A stretch of DNA of 19,020 nucleotides from Larix sibirica (GCA_004151065.3 NWUY0300016760.1:35652-54671), one strand, 5' to 3'. Positions 1-8,883 are shown, numbered from the stretch's first letter. Notes: generated by a model not told the origin, from the sequence alone. Numbers and translations: made by a program.

Positions 1-74
1 AACGCTCCCGAAACGGAAGCTTTTGAAAATTTCGCTTTTCGCTCCCGCTCCCAATAGCGTAGCCCTAGGTCAAA
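1..74. other. Unassigned flank with repeated GCTCCC motif
   Basis: This short stretch precedes the LINE remnant. It carries three spaced copies of a CGCTCCC-like motif, within the first 10 bases and around 40-52, in otherwise AT-rich sequence. No coding signal was recognised. It could be the edge of another element that continues outside the window. Confidence 0.3.
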
Positions 75-1625
75 CAAAATTCTATTAAGGGGGATTCCAG
101 ATAGTCGCACTATCCAATTTAATCAACCAAAAAATGGTTATGCGATCATTAATTATTGTGCTTAAAGCCACACAAAAAAGATAACCAATCCCTCATGCCA
201 ACAATTGTCTCTTGGTCAACATGAATTGAAAGAAGAGAGTCGTTGACAAAATGGTTGTTGACAATCTCTGAGCCGTGAGGAAGAAAGATACCATGGAAAC
301 GCTCTTGAATGTGAGCATCCTTTAGAAGATAAAATAAAGCATCAATTGCCAAGGCATATAGGTATGGTGTTAAAGGGCATCCTTGTTGAATGGGTTGATA
401 CACCAAAATTCATGGGGAGAGAGAATTAATTACTTTAATGTTTAAACAAATGGTGAGGCATGAGAAAAAAGAATGTTCATCAGAGCTACACAACACGGAC
501 AAAACCGTAGGCATGTTAGAGTCTCTATGATGAAGGACTAGTCAATTTGATCATAAGCCTTGTCAAAATGAATTGAAAGAAGTGAGTTGTTGACAAAATG
601 GTTTTTGACAATCTTTGAGCGATGAGGAAGATAGATCATGGACAAGGTCTTGATTCTTGAATGTGAGCATCCTCCAGAAGATATCCCAAAGGCATCGACT
701 GTCAAGATATATAGGAATGGGGCTAAAGAGCATCCTCATCGAATGGGCAAAAAAATCCACGAGAGAGAATTTTTGACTTTAAACAAATGGTGAAGCATTA
801 GAAAAGAGAGTGTTCACCATAGCTATACAACATCGATCAAACCCCAGTCATGTCGACATATCTATGATGGCCTAGTCAATTTTATCATAAGCCTTGTCAA
901 AATCTATCTTTAGGAAGAGCGCCTCTTGAATAGACTCTTTAACTCAATAGCATCCAAGGCTAAGATCTCCATATCTTAAATAAATCATCACTCAACAAAT
1001 CTTATCTACCTTGGATGTGCCATTTTCTTGTTAACATCATGAAGAGCCACTACTTTGGCCAAGGTCTTGTAGGAAACATTGAGCAAAGTATCAGGCTACC
1101 ACCCACCAAATTGAATCCCTAGTTGCATATAGGAATAAGCTTGATAAACATATGATTTAGAGGCTCAGTCAAAGCCCTTGTGGAAAACCTCAGTAGGCAA
1201 AAAATGAAAGTCATCCTTAATTGTGTCTCACAAGGTGTTCTAGAACTCGCATGGTAATCGGTCCAAACTTGGTGACTTCCTAGTCAGAATGGAGCTAAGA
1301 CTGGTAAAAAGTTTCTCCTTGAGAAAGCCTTGTCCAATTGGTCCTAGCCAATAATTGACACCTTTGTGGGGAATCACCTTATAATAGGAATTCCTAGCAA
1401 TCACCACACAATCTAGCATAATGAGAGAATATATTTTGAAATGTAAACCAAAGATAACTTTGACCTCTGTGGGGTCCTCCTCAAGGGATCCCTTAGCCCT
1501 ATGCAAGTCAAGAACTCTATCTGCCACAACTTTCTATTTCAAGAAGCCAAAATAGAACTTGGAACCTTCCCTTCCTTAATCCATTGCAACCTAGACTGGA
1601 CCTAGGCACCGTTGGCAATGTTCAA
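75..1625 (-). pseudogene. Degraded LINE (non-LTR retrotransposon) reverse transcriptase region
   Basis: Read on the minus strand from 1625 downward, broken frames give landmarks of a plant LINE ORF2 in the right order. These are a linker like SRLQWIKEGKVPS (about 1550-1590), LDLHRAKGSLEEDPTEV (about 1455-1510), KSPSLDRLPCEF (about 1240-1275), LNVSYKTLAKVVAL (about 1046-1091), FDKAYDKID followed by a stop where W is usual (about 871-902), QGCPLTPYLYALAIDAL (about 325-385), FVNDSLLSI (about 220-250) and IVRLSGIPL (about 95). Family knowledge: the intact protein is an endonuclease plus RT that copies element RNA at a nicked target. Here the endonuclease is not seen, the catalytic FADD is FVND (first Asp replaced by Asn), and stops and frameshifts are frequent. 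It is a dead fragment. The family call is solid; the exact ends are not. Confidence 0.85.
221..903 (-). repeat. Tandem duplication of the LINE RT palm segment (2 x about 340 bp)
   Basis: The 221-567 and 568-903 segments align throughout with an offset of about 347 bases at the start. Shared landmarks are ATGAATTGAAAGAAG at 221 and 568, the AATGTGAGCATCC block, and the GCCTTGTCAAAAT end at about 554 and 891. By eye the copies are roughly four-fifths identical with small indels. Each unit spans from the FDKAYD motif to just after the FVND motif, so the palm core occurs twice in a row. The copy at 221-567 still reads as one frame in part; the copy at 568-903 is more broken. At the join, SLLSIH runs straight into FDKAYDQID. 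Confidence 0.85.
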
Positions 1626-2535
1626 ATCATTTCCTTCTTTGTTTAAGTTGATTATCTTGCACTTGGATTCCTTGGGTTTTTGTTCCTTGTTTCATCTTTC
1701 TCCTTGTTCTCTAGGGGATAGGGGTTGGCTTCTTTGGTGGGAGGCTTCTATTTGTTAGTTTATGAGAGGATGGGGAATGATGGCTTGCAAGCGGTGTTGT
1801 GAGATGTGAGCATCCTCATAATTATCTAAAAATACACACTGTTACTAAAAAAGACAAAATTCAAGACTACCCAAGCACTACCATACTTGATTTAAAGTTC
1901 ATTGACTTATCTTTACTGCCTACTAGGCTTGCAAGTCTATTTAAACTTAAGAAGTAGTAGATAGAAAATCTAAAAGGAAAACAAAATCTTTCCATGTGAG
2001 CTCGTTTGGAAACCAATGGCTAGGTAGGGGGAGAGGGTGGGTTTGTTGCTTGGGGCCTTTCAGCTTGTTATTGCTTGAAAGTGTGGTCAAGATTCCTTTT
2101 GCGCCATTCAGAATGATAAATTTATGTTGGATGCAAGTATTGTCTAGGCATTTGTTTCAAAGCTTTGAAGGTGACTACTGAGGAACAATGTTTCATCTCT
2201 TACCCTCAAGTTCACTTTCTTAATCTACTAGGCTTCTCCATACTCATTGACAATTCTCCCCAAAATCTCTAGCTTCAAGTCCATGTTTTGTATAGTTAAT
2301 AATACTTGGCTCATCTTATCTTTGTTACCACCCATTTTGTCTTCTATAGCATATTTATTGTCTTGTAAGGTGCTCGACGACCTCCAGTCTTAACCCAATG
2401 TTGCCATAAATTTATTAGGTTTTCTTTCCTCATCTAGTCCAAGGTAATGGGGGTCGACGTCCACCTTTTACCTCTTCTTATACTTGGTTTATTGAATTCC
2501 ATTCCTCTTATTCATGCTTTGAACCTTCAATTTTT
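1626..2535. other. Unassigned region, no supported gene
   Basis: About 0.9 kb without a recognisable gene. On the minus strand near 2240-2340 a short frame reads MGGNKDKMSQVLLTIQNMDL, which has the helical look of a retroelement gag N-terminus, but it breaks quickly and I cannot assign it. The 61-residue plus-strand frame at 1996-2181 has no recognisable motif. No inverted termini or LTR ends were found. Confidence 0.3.
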
Positions 2536-2538
2536 TTA

Positions 2539-3085
2539 CTAGAAGAGTGGCCTTGGAGAATAATCCACTTTGCCTTGCCAACTAGAATCATAACTGTCAA
2601 TTGTTGTCAAGGTCTTGGGTGGCATACCATATCCTTCTTTAAATAGTCCAAGGTCTTTGAACGATTGAAGATCGACTGCCTTATTAAGATGATAAGGACG
2701 AGAATTTTGGGGTAGGGGAGAGGGTTTAGGAAGGTAATAAGCCTCATTAAGATGATAAGGAAGAGAATGTTGGGGTAGGGGAGAGGGTTTAGGAAGGTAA
2801 TAAGGGAAAACCACCTTAGGATATATAATTTAGATCTTGACATAAGCCCCTAATAAAATCTCCCATCCCATATACTCCTTGACATCTTTGATAGCAGCGG
2901 TTATCATAGCCCCACTCTTCTTTCAATTACCATATTGGCTTGTTAGAATTATGAGTGTAATCTTCACATATGGCTATGACATGCTCATATGCATCATCAA
3001 TATATTTTTAATCATGGACAAGGCCATCCTTGGACCATTTACTATCATTCATTGTAATACTAGGGAGTTGTTAAGGGCGACCTAG
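2539..3085 (-). pseudogene. Unidentified minus-strand coding remnant with a 21-residue repeat
   Basis: A 91-residue minus-strand frame (2539-2814) has two copies of a Pro/Leu-rich 21-residue unit (YYLPKPSPLPQ, then PYHLN) followed by a charged tail containing LGLFKEGYGMPP and SWQGKVDYSPRPLF. Upstream on the same strand (2815-3085) short open pieces such as AAIKDVKEYMGWEILLGAY occur, separated by stops. I do not recognise the family. The composition would suit a degraded retroelement gag or linker region, but that is inference. A non-coding minisatellite that happens to be open is equally possible. Confidence 0.3.
2683..2808. repeat. 63-bp tandem repeat, two copies
   Basis: Unit 1 is 2683-2745 and unit 2 is 2746-2808. 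Both begin ATTAAGATGATAAGGA and contain TTGGGGTAGGGGAGAGGG. They differ at only a few positions, such as GGACGAGAATTTT versus GGAAGAGAATGTT and at the unit ends. The period is 21 codons, so a minus-strand frame stays open across both copies. Confidence 0.9.
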
Positions 3086-3514
3086 TCATACTTGTACATG
3101 TAGGATCAACAATCCCTCTTGTGGGTTACCCTACAATGAGGGTTACACTTATGATTTTAATCACAAAGATCAAGCTTGCATGATGAACCATTGATGGATT
3201 GGGGTACATTTGAGCTTTGCCCTAGGGTTGTTGATCTCCTTTGATTGATTGGATGCTAGATAGGTTCTATTAGCTATTGGATATGATCTCTCCATGATGT
3301 TTTGATATTGATATACTCTGCTCTTAGTGTTATTGACATGCTTGGAGTATTTTTGCATAGCATTAATAAATAAAATAATTAACACTCAAGTATTTTATGG
3401 AATGGGAATCGATCAACTTAGGTTCTCCCTAAGTTTTGGAGTGTCAATAATTGTACTTTTAAAGTTTTAGGTAATGGATTAATTAAAGTGTCTAACTTTG
3501 TGTTTTATAAGGTT
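3086..3514. other. Unassigned AT-rich region
   Basis: This 429-base stretch lies between the unidentified coding remnant and the inverted repeat that precedes the LTR candidate. A 71-residue minus-strand frame (3170-3385) shows no family motif and I regard it as chance. Nothing else is supported. Confidence 0.3.
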
Positions 3515-3563
3515 TTAGTGTGATTAGTTAAAGTAAATGAAGAAATAGAACTAATCACACTAA
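3515..3563. repeat. Perfect 15-bp inverted repeat with 19-base loop
   Basis: The arm at 3515-3529 (TTAGTGTGATTAGTT) is the exact reverse complement of 3549-3563. It is not followed by a T-run on either strand, and this looks like plant DNA, so a bacterial-type terminator is not proposed. It may be the internal hairpin of a small MITE or part of the neighbouring LTR element, about 60 bases before the polypurine tract. Confidence 0.75.
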
Positions 3564-3615
3564 TTAACCAAAGTACCTAAGGTTTGCACTTAGGATTAAT
3601 TTAAAAATCACTTTT

Positions 3616-4396
3616 GGAGGGGTGTCCTAACTTTGAGAGGAATTATCTTTTGATAGAATACACATAATTTTGCTAGCTCAATACTATTAGATGCAAAGTG
3701 GCTGTGGGATTTCCGAAAAGTGGTTAATAGAAAATCCAATAAATATTGAGTAAGTTGGCAATTTCAAAACTGTTGTGGAAAAAACTGCATTTCATTTTGA
3801 CCACATGTGCCACTTGGAGGGTGCGCTTTTGCTCGATGAGTCGCTTGTCCCATTTCGAGGAGGTTATTATGGTTTAATGCCCTTGAAGAAGGATACATCC
3901 ACCTTGGAAAAGACACTTTACATAACCGCTTCATTATTTTACTCATTGCCGACTTCACAGCATGAGTTGTTTATGTACTAGCATTATTTTATTGTTTTGC
4001 TTTGAGGTAAAAGTGGATCTTAACCACTTTATTCTATTGGTGGAGAGTTTGTTGAGTAAATTGTGGATCTAAGAGAGAATTATTAGTTTTATTGTAAAGG
4101 CAGTTGGGCTATACTCTCTATATAAAGAGTATAGCCCTTTCTCATTAATTTTCATGGTTGGATTTTTGGAGGTTTCTCTCCTTGGAGCTTAATTGATATA
4201 TCTTTCTTGGTGTATATCTAAGTATTCCTATCAATGTGTGTCTTATCATTCTAGTGCTTTTTATGATTGTACTTGCTATTGATTGGCCATTGGTAAATGG
4301 TACATCTATCTTATTGGTAGGGTTTGTGTGGGGTTTATCCTTCCCTAGCCCTTTGTTGTCTTGTATATGGACTATTCTCTTACATCTTACATCTAC
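3616..4396 (+). mobile_element. Candidate LTR with polypurine tract (solo or 3' LTR)
   Basis: A purine run GGAGGGG (3616-3622) directly precedes TGTCCTAACTTTG at 3623, the arrangement expected of a polypurine tract and LTR start. A clear plant TATA box lies about 500 bases in (4118-4127), followed by a T-rich leader-like stretch. Possible CA ends are at 4391 (TCTTACA) and 4396 (TCTACA), giving an LTR of about 770 bp with TGT/ACA termini. No matching second LTR, primer binding site or coding region was seen next to it, so it may be solo or truncated. Overlapping frames at 3764-3981 lie inside it and look like chance. The ends are uncertain. Confidence 0.45.
4106..4137 (+). promoter_or_regulatory. 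TATA box in the loop of a perfect 12-bp inverted repeat
   Basis: GGGCTATACTCT (4106-4117) and AGAGTATAGCCC (4126-4137) are exact reverse complements. The 8-base spacer plus adjoining base gives CTATATAAAG, a strong plant TATA box. If it works as a plus-strand LTR promoter, transcription would start roughly 25-35 bases downstream, near 4150-4160, leaving the hairpin outside the RNA. Read-through RNA from upstream would contain it. Confidence 0.6.
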
Positions 4397-4741
4397 ATGA
4401 GTGGTTGTTAGACTAATACCCCATGGTAAGGCACATCGTCATTAGCAAATGTGGTGGCGCTTTTGAAGGCCCTCCTAGTATTCTTTACTTTCATTTTCAG
4501 CAATGTTAAGTTCTTGTGACATGCATATTGTAGCCCTTGAAGTCTTAACCCATTCATGAACTTGCCCTTTTGGATCAACCTCTTGACTCCATTTTCCCTT
4601 GTTTGATTGGCACTAGTCTTTTGATCCTCCCATCACTTTCTTATACCACAAAAGAAAATGATGTTTTGCTAAAGCTACTCTCTCATATCACCTTGTGCCT
4701 CACTGTCTAGATTTAGTAATCCTATTTCATAGAGATACCCC
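4397..4741 (-). other. Unassigned region with weak minus-strand coding traces
   Basis: Minus-strand frames give short stretches such as RVALAKHHFLLWYKKVMGGS and, in a shifted frame, KRLIQKGKFMNGLRLQGLQ. They look protein-like but match no family I can name, and stops separate them. It may be a remnant of the element that owned the LTR before it, or chance. Confidence 0.25.
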
Positions 4742-4883
4742 TGTTGAGTTGGAGGAGAGCCAACCTAAAATGTAGAGGATAGGTTGCTTAGGTTATAGTG
4801 GTAATTGTCCTATGTTATAAATATAAAAAGACAATAATAATAATAAAACTACAATCTAATAATAAGATAAAAGTTAAATACTT

Positions 4884-4901
4884 TATATATATATATATAT
4901 A
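4884..4901. repeat. (TA)9 microsatellite
   Basis: Nine uninterrupted TA dinucleotides lie inside the LTR U3. A short ATA-rich run at about 4833-4846 lies just upstream. The length is likely variable between individuals. It is probably not the promoter, because a better placed TATA motif follows at 4967. Confidence 0.9.
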
Positions 4902-4966
4902 AAGAAAATACTTTTATCAAAAAGGGATGACATTTCATAAAAAAGGCACCTAGGCACCTTTTATGG

Positions 4967-4977
4967 GATATATATAC
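4967..4977 (+). promoter_or_regulatory. LTR TATA box candidate
   Basis: The sequence GATATATATAC lies about 100 bases before the LTR end and just after a repeated AGGCACCT (4944-4959). Its place within the LTR fits a U3 promoter that would drive the plus-strand element RNA. Confidence 0.45.
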
Positions 4978-5074
4978 TTGGCTCTCTTTTGTAATAATCA
5001 TCATCTATTATTCAAACAATTATTTATACTTCAGAAATTATTCTTTATGTAATTGAGCAAATTGTACGCTTCAG

Positions 5075-5087
5075 TTAGTATTAGAGC
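5075..5087 (+). promoter_or_regulatory. Primer binding site, initiator tRNA-Met type
   Basis: TTAGTATTAGAGC differs by two transitions from TTGGTATCAGAGC, the common plant LTR-retrotransposon primer site complementary to the 3' end of initiator tRNA-Met. It begins one base after the presumed LTR end at 5073, the expected position. It supports both the LTR end and plus-strand orientation. Confidence 0.8.
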
Positions 5088-5337
5088 GGGTGAGATCATT
5101 TGTTTAGCACATCCCAGCACCTAGTACGCTCTAGTTCATACAACAACACTGCCAATCTGCGCAACACCATCATCCACCAGTCTGCTGTATAGCGCCATCA
5201 TCCATCCACCCCCACGGTTTCATTCGTACAACGCCATCATCCATACACCCCCGTGATTTCATCTGTACATCACTCCGCCGCTAGGCGTACCAGTTGCCAT
5301 TCTCCAAAATGATGCCGTACAAGTTGTATGGGTTCCA
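5088..5337 (+). other. Leader with degenerate 39-bp repeats; gag and protease absent
   Basis: This is the only sequence between the primer site and pre-RT coding. CGCCATCATCCAT starts at 5193 and again at 5232 (39-base period) and is followed each time by a C-run and a GTTTCAT or GATTTCAT block; an earlier partial copy begins near 5165. No gag or protease signature is present. Intact Gypsy elements carry well over a kilobase of gag and protease here, so a deletion or a non-autonomous structure is inferred. Confidence 0.65.
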
Positions 5338-5652
5338 ACCCCCCGCTCTCAAATTGTGTCAACTCACCAGATGGAGAAACTAATTCGAAAAGGAGCACCA
5401 ACTTATATGATACAATGCCACAAAATGGAGCTACTAGCCTCAAAATTAGTTAAATCCACACAACCAAATATTCATGAAATAATTCAAAAACACAAAAAGG
5501 TATTTAAGGATCCACCCATGGAGCTTCCATCAGAAAGAAAGATGGAGCATATAATTGAAGTAAAACCTGGCTCAAGCCCTATCAATGTTAAGCCTTATAG
5601 GTACCGACATCATCATAAAACAAAAACTGAAGATTGGTCCAAGACTTACTAA
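5338..5652 (+). pseudogene. Gypsy pol, pre-RT segment and RT N-terminus
   Basis: The frame reads MEKLIRKGAPTYMIQCHKME, then FKDPPMELPSER, IIEVKPGSSPINVKPYRY and a KTKTED block. This is the conserved linker between protease and RT in plant Gypsy pol, ending at the start of the RT fingers. A frameshift near 5630 ends the frame at 5652; the next frame (from 5634) continues with LLKCGVITKSKSPY. The apparent ATG at 5356 is internal to the old polyprotein, not a true start. Confidence 0.85.
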
Positions 5653-6197
5653 AGTGTGGTGTTATTACAAAAAGCAAAAGTCCATATGTAGCTCTAGCAG
5701 TGCTAGTTCGTAAAAAGGATGGATCTTTTATATTGTGTATAGATTATAGAGGATTGAATAAGATAACAATTAAGAACAAATTTCCTATTCCTTTTATAGG
5801 TGAAATGTTAGATGAACTTCATGCGGCTATGTACTTCTCAAAGTTAGACTTGAGATCATGATCCTATCAAATCAGGGTAAGATTGGAAGACGTGGAGAAA
5901 ATTGCTTTTCGAGCTCATGAAGGGCACTACAAATTCAAGGTAATGCCTTTTGGGTGAACCATTTCTCCAACCACTTTTCAAGCAACGGTGAATGAATTAT
6001 TTCGGTTCTATCTAAGGAAGTTTGTACTAGTCTTCTTTGATGATATTCTCATATACAGTAAAACATGGAAGAAACTTCTCAGGCATTTGGAACAAGTACT
6101 TTCCCTTTTTGGAAGAAAATCAGTTCTATGCAGAAATGTCAAAATGCTCATTTGGAAAGGAAGAAGTAGATTATCTCAGTCATGTGATATAGAGTGA
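5634..6197 (+). pseudogene. Gypsy reverse transcriptase core, broken
   Basis: RT motifs occur in order: VLVRKKDGSFILCIDYRGLN (about 5700-5757), [40 protein letters not shown] and the catalytic block FVLVFFDDILIYSK (about 6020-6062) with both active-site Asp residues of FFDD kept. Damage includes TGA at 5859-5861 (in place of Gly after LDLRS), TGA at 5955-5957 (after MPFG), a frameshift near 6110, and a stop at 6195-6197. The intact family enzyme copies element RNA into DNA; this copy cannot make the full protein. Confidence 0.9.
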
Positions 6198-6840
6198 AGG
6201 GGTCAAGACTCAAGATAGATCCAAATAAGATCAAAGCAATCAATAAATGGTCCAAGCCACATAACATGTCCAAGCTAAGGGTATTTTTAGGATTAACGGG
6301 ATACTACCGAAGATTTATTAGAAATTACACTCATGCGATTGCTCCTTTGACAAATCTTTTAAAGAAAAATTCATTTCAATGGAGTAATGAAGCAGAAAAG
6401 TGTTTCAAAGAATTGAAAAAAATTATGTCCCCAACACCAGTATTAGCTACTTGAGACTTTACAAAACCATTTGTAATAGAATGTGATGCCTCAGGATTTA
6501 GGGTTGGGGCAGTATTAATGCAAGAACATCCGATAGCATTTGAAAGTTGGAAGCTCAATAAGCGAGAAAGTTTGAAGTCTACGTACAATAAAGAGATGCT
6601 TGCCATTATACATGCACTAGCAAAATGGCGACAATACTTTTTGGGAAGCAAAATTTTGATACATACAGATTACAATAGTCTTCAATACCTTCTTCAACAA
6701 AAAACATTGTCGATAGAACAACATAAGTGGATAGAAAAAATCACCAAATTCGATATGGAAATACTTCATTAAAAGGGGAAGGATAATGTAGTTACTGATG
6801 CTCTTTTGCACAAGGATGAAGAAATAATGTCATGTGGTTT
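6198..6840 (+). pseudogene. Gypsy RT connection and RNase H, broken
   Basis: After a frameshift near 6205 the frame gives FLGLTGYYRRFIRNYTHAIA and [14 protein letters not shown], the connection region. RNase H follows: [16 protein letters not shown] (first Asp), [17 protein letters not shown] (Glu), [16 protein letters not shown] (Asp) and DNVVTDALL (final Asp). The four acidic residues are kept, though the usual ADALSR end is altered. Stops are at 6452-6454 (after VLAT) and 6770-6772 (after MEILH). The family role is removal of RNA from the RNA-DNA hybrid. Confidence 0.88.
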
Positions 6841-7653
6841 CAGTCGTGATACTCGAATGGTTGGATGAAATTCGAAGTGAGTGTGCCAAGGACCAGGAAA
6901 CCTGTGCCATAATCCAAGATCCCTTCAAAATCTAAAATTCGAATGGAAGAATGACATCCTTTGGTATTAAGGGAAGAATTTATTTAATTCCAACATCAAA
7001 ATTCATGTCCAAAGTTCTTGAAGAATCCCACGACTCACCTGCTGCAGGGCATTAGGATTTTTCAAAATTGACTATAATGCACGACTATCATTCTTTTGGA
7101 AAGGGATGCATAAGTAGATTCCAAGATACGTAACAGAATGTGACATATGCCAAAGGAATAGAAGTGAAAACGGTATGACTCTAGGGTTACTTCATCCTCT
7201 GCACATCCCAAACCAAAAGTGGGAAGAAATGTCCATGGGTTTCGTTGACGGGTTGCCCATATTAGAAGGGAAGGACACAACTTTTGTGGTGGTTGATCAA
7301 TTGACCAAGTATGCACTTTTCATAGGTGTTAAGAAAATAGACTCAGCAAAACAAATTGCTGAAGTGTTCTGCAAAAACATATACAAATTATATGGTTTTC
7401 TGAAGGTCATTGTTAGTGATAGGGATGCAAAGTTTAAAGGTAAATTTTGGAAGGAGTTCTGCAAACAAATCAAGACATCCTTAACATGAGCTCAGCTTAT
7501 CATCCCCAAACAGATGGACAGACAGAAAGTGTCAATAAATGCTTAGAAGTCTACCTTCGTTGTTTCGTAACCGATTGGCAGAGCAAATGGTTCCAATGGT
7601 TGCACCTTGCAGAATGGTGTACAACTTTACATATCATAACTCAGCAAAAATGA
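6841..7653 (+). pseudogene. Gypsy integrase: zinc-binding and catalytic core, broken
   Basis: The HHCC zinc-binding region is degraded but readable in pieces (HDSPAAGH near 7035; ECDICQRNR near 7137). The core follows: KWEEMSMGFVDGLPILEGKD, TFVVVDQLTKYALF, VIVSDRDAKFKGKFWKE and, after a frameshift near 7480, SSAYHPQTDGQTE. The second Asp and the Glu of the DDE triad are kept, but the first Asp, normally in an MDF context, is Gly (7238-7240). A further frameshift near 7620 follows EW. The intact protein inserts element DNA into the genome. Confidence 0.88.
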
Positions 7654-8199
7654 CCCCCTTTCAAGCATTGTATGGTTATGAACCTCCCAAATGGAAGGAG
7701 TTTGCTTTAAGTGATATCAATGTTCCAATAGTGAAAAATCAATTAGATGATAACAGAAGACAATTGAATTACTCAAAGATAACTTAAGAAATGCTCAGAA
7801 TCATATGAAGCAACAAGCAGACCAACACAAAATAGAGAGAGAGTTTGAAGTTGGAGACTTGGTATTCATAAGACTCCAACAACCATACAAACAGTTATCT
7901 CTTAAGCAACATGGGAAAAACAAGCCGGCTCCCAAAATCTATGGGCCATATCAGATTAACAAGAATAGTCAAATAGCATATGGATTCGACTTACCTGATA
8001 AAAGTTGTATCCATAATGTTTTCCATGTGTCATTTCTCAAGAAAATGCTGGGCAGCAACAATCGTCACAAACAAAACTTCCTATGTTGGATGATGAAGGA
8101 AAGATTGTTTTAGAACCAGAAGCTATCATTGATACCAGGGATAAGAGGCTACATTCTAGAAGTATCAAGGAGTACCTCATTAAGTGGAAAAAATTTAAT
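7654..8199 (+). pseudogene. Gypsy integrase C-terminus: GPY/F module and partial chromodomain
   Basis: The frames give SAKMTPFQALYGYEPPKWKE, QQADQHKIEREFEVGDLVFI and a GPY/F module (KIYGPYQINK, then CIHNVFHVSFLKKML), linked by frameshifts near 7775 and 8080. The last part reads VLEPEAIIDTRDKRLHSRSI then KEYLIKWKKFN, the first half of a chromovirus chromodomain. Homology stops at 8199; what follows is LTR-like and non-homologous, so the domain is cut. The chromodomain, which in the family targets insertion to chromatin, is the basis for the chromovirus assignment. Confidence 0.85.
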
Positions 8200-8883
8200 T
8201 GTCACCGACAAACCTCCTCTCTGTTCGGGTTGGTGCATGCCAACCTCAAGGGGCTGTCCTTAACCGTTCCATGCTACTGTGGTATTCAGATCTGCTTACA
8301 AGAGTAATAAAACCAGCAAATATTGAGTGTTATACACACTAAATCCAGCGATGATTAACTGTTAGATATGCCAATTTCATCAAAAATCCGTTTTTAAAAC
8401 TGATATAACAGTGTACTAGTTAATCTCAGGCCTGCAAATCTGCGTTTAGAAATGATATATCAGCGTGTAATAAGCGATCTCTGGCGTGCAATTAAGATAC
8501 CAAAGAGATATAAAAATTGTTCTTTAAGTTTTTGTGGTGGAAATTCCCACATGCAATAGTTTTAAATGTAAACGAATGGGAGAAAAATGCTCTAAATGAT
8601 AGCTAATTATCAAAATAAAGGCTTATTATTTCTAAAATTCCATTCATGAATACATCAGTGCACCAATGAATAAAAAAGCTAGAAGATTAGCATAATCGAA
8701 CTTTGCTTTCCATTAATCCAAAGGTTGAATACACCATAGAGACAATAACAAAGCCGATCCAGTGACGATCCTTGCACAAAAATAAAGAAGCCGATAAAGA
8801 AACGAAGAAGAATGGAGGAGCAATATGTTGCTACTGCTAGGAAGAAATTCCGACCTTTAAAGTCTAGACAATGTGCCCTCTCT

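Larger units (their letters stand above)
4742..5073 (+). repeat. Probable 5' LTR of the Gypsy element (about 332 bp)
   Basis: It begins TGTTGAGTTGGAGGAGAGCC and ends GTACGCTTCA directly before a primer-binding-like site. It contains a TATA-like stretch at 4967-4977 followed by GGCTCTCTTTTG and a T-rich tail, a normal U3-R-U5 order. A second copy was not found, so the left end rests on the TG start and typical size only. Confidence 0.65.
4742..8199 (+). mobile_element. Truncated Ty3/Gypsy chromovirus-type LTR retrotransposon
   Basis: The order is 5' LTR (4742-5073), tRNA-Met-type primer site (5075-5087), short leader, then a pol remnant in the Gypsy order RT, RNase H, integrase, GPY/F, partial chromodomain. 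Gag and protease are missing: only about 250 bases separate the primer site from pre-RT sequence. The 3' end is lost at 8199/8200, where other LTR-like DNA begins inside the chromodomain, and no 3' LTR is visible. Numerous stops and frameshifts show an old, inactive copy. Confidence 0.85.

Noticed and set aside
1996-2181. 61-residue plus-strand ORF
   Set aside because: Low-complexity Trp/Gly/Leu-rich translation with no family match, no supporting context.
3515-3563. Inverted repeat as an intrinsic terminator
   Set aside because: No T-run follows and the surroundings are plant-like, where this terminator type is not used.
3764-3981. Overlapping open frames on both strands (64 and 68 residues)
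   Set aside because: They lie inside the candidate LTR, have no known motif, and open frames of this length are expected by chance.
4884-4901. (TA)9 run as the LTR promoter
   Set aside because: It is a simple microsatellite; a better spaced TATA-like motif lies at 4967-4977.
6376-6811. Minus-strand frames of 91 and 64 residues
   Set aside because: They are antisense shadows of the Gypsy RNase H coding region.
8200-8716. Solo LTR ending at 8711 with TTAAT target duplication at 8712-8716
   Set aside because: TTAAT does recur after a CA there, but the following sequence does not resume the chromodomain and the proposed TATA box would be left outside the LTR.
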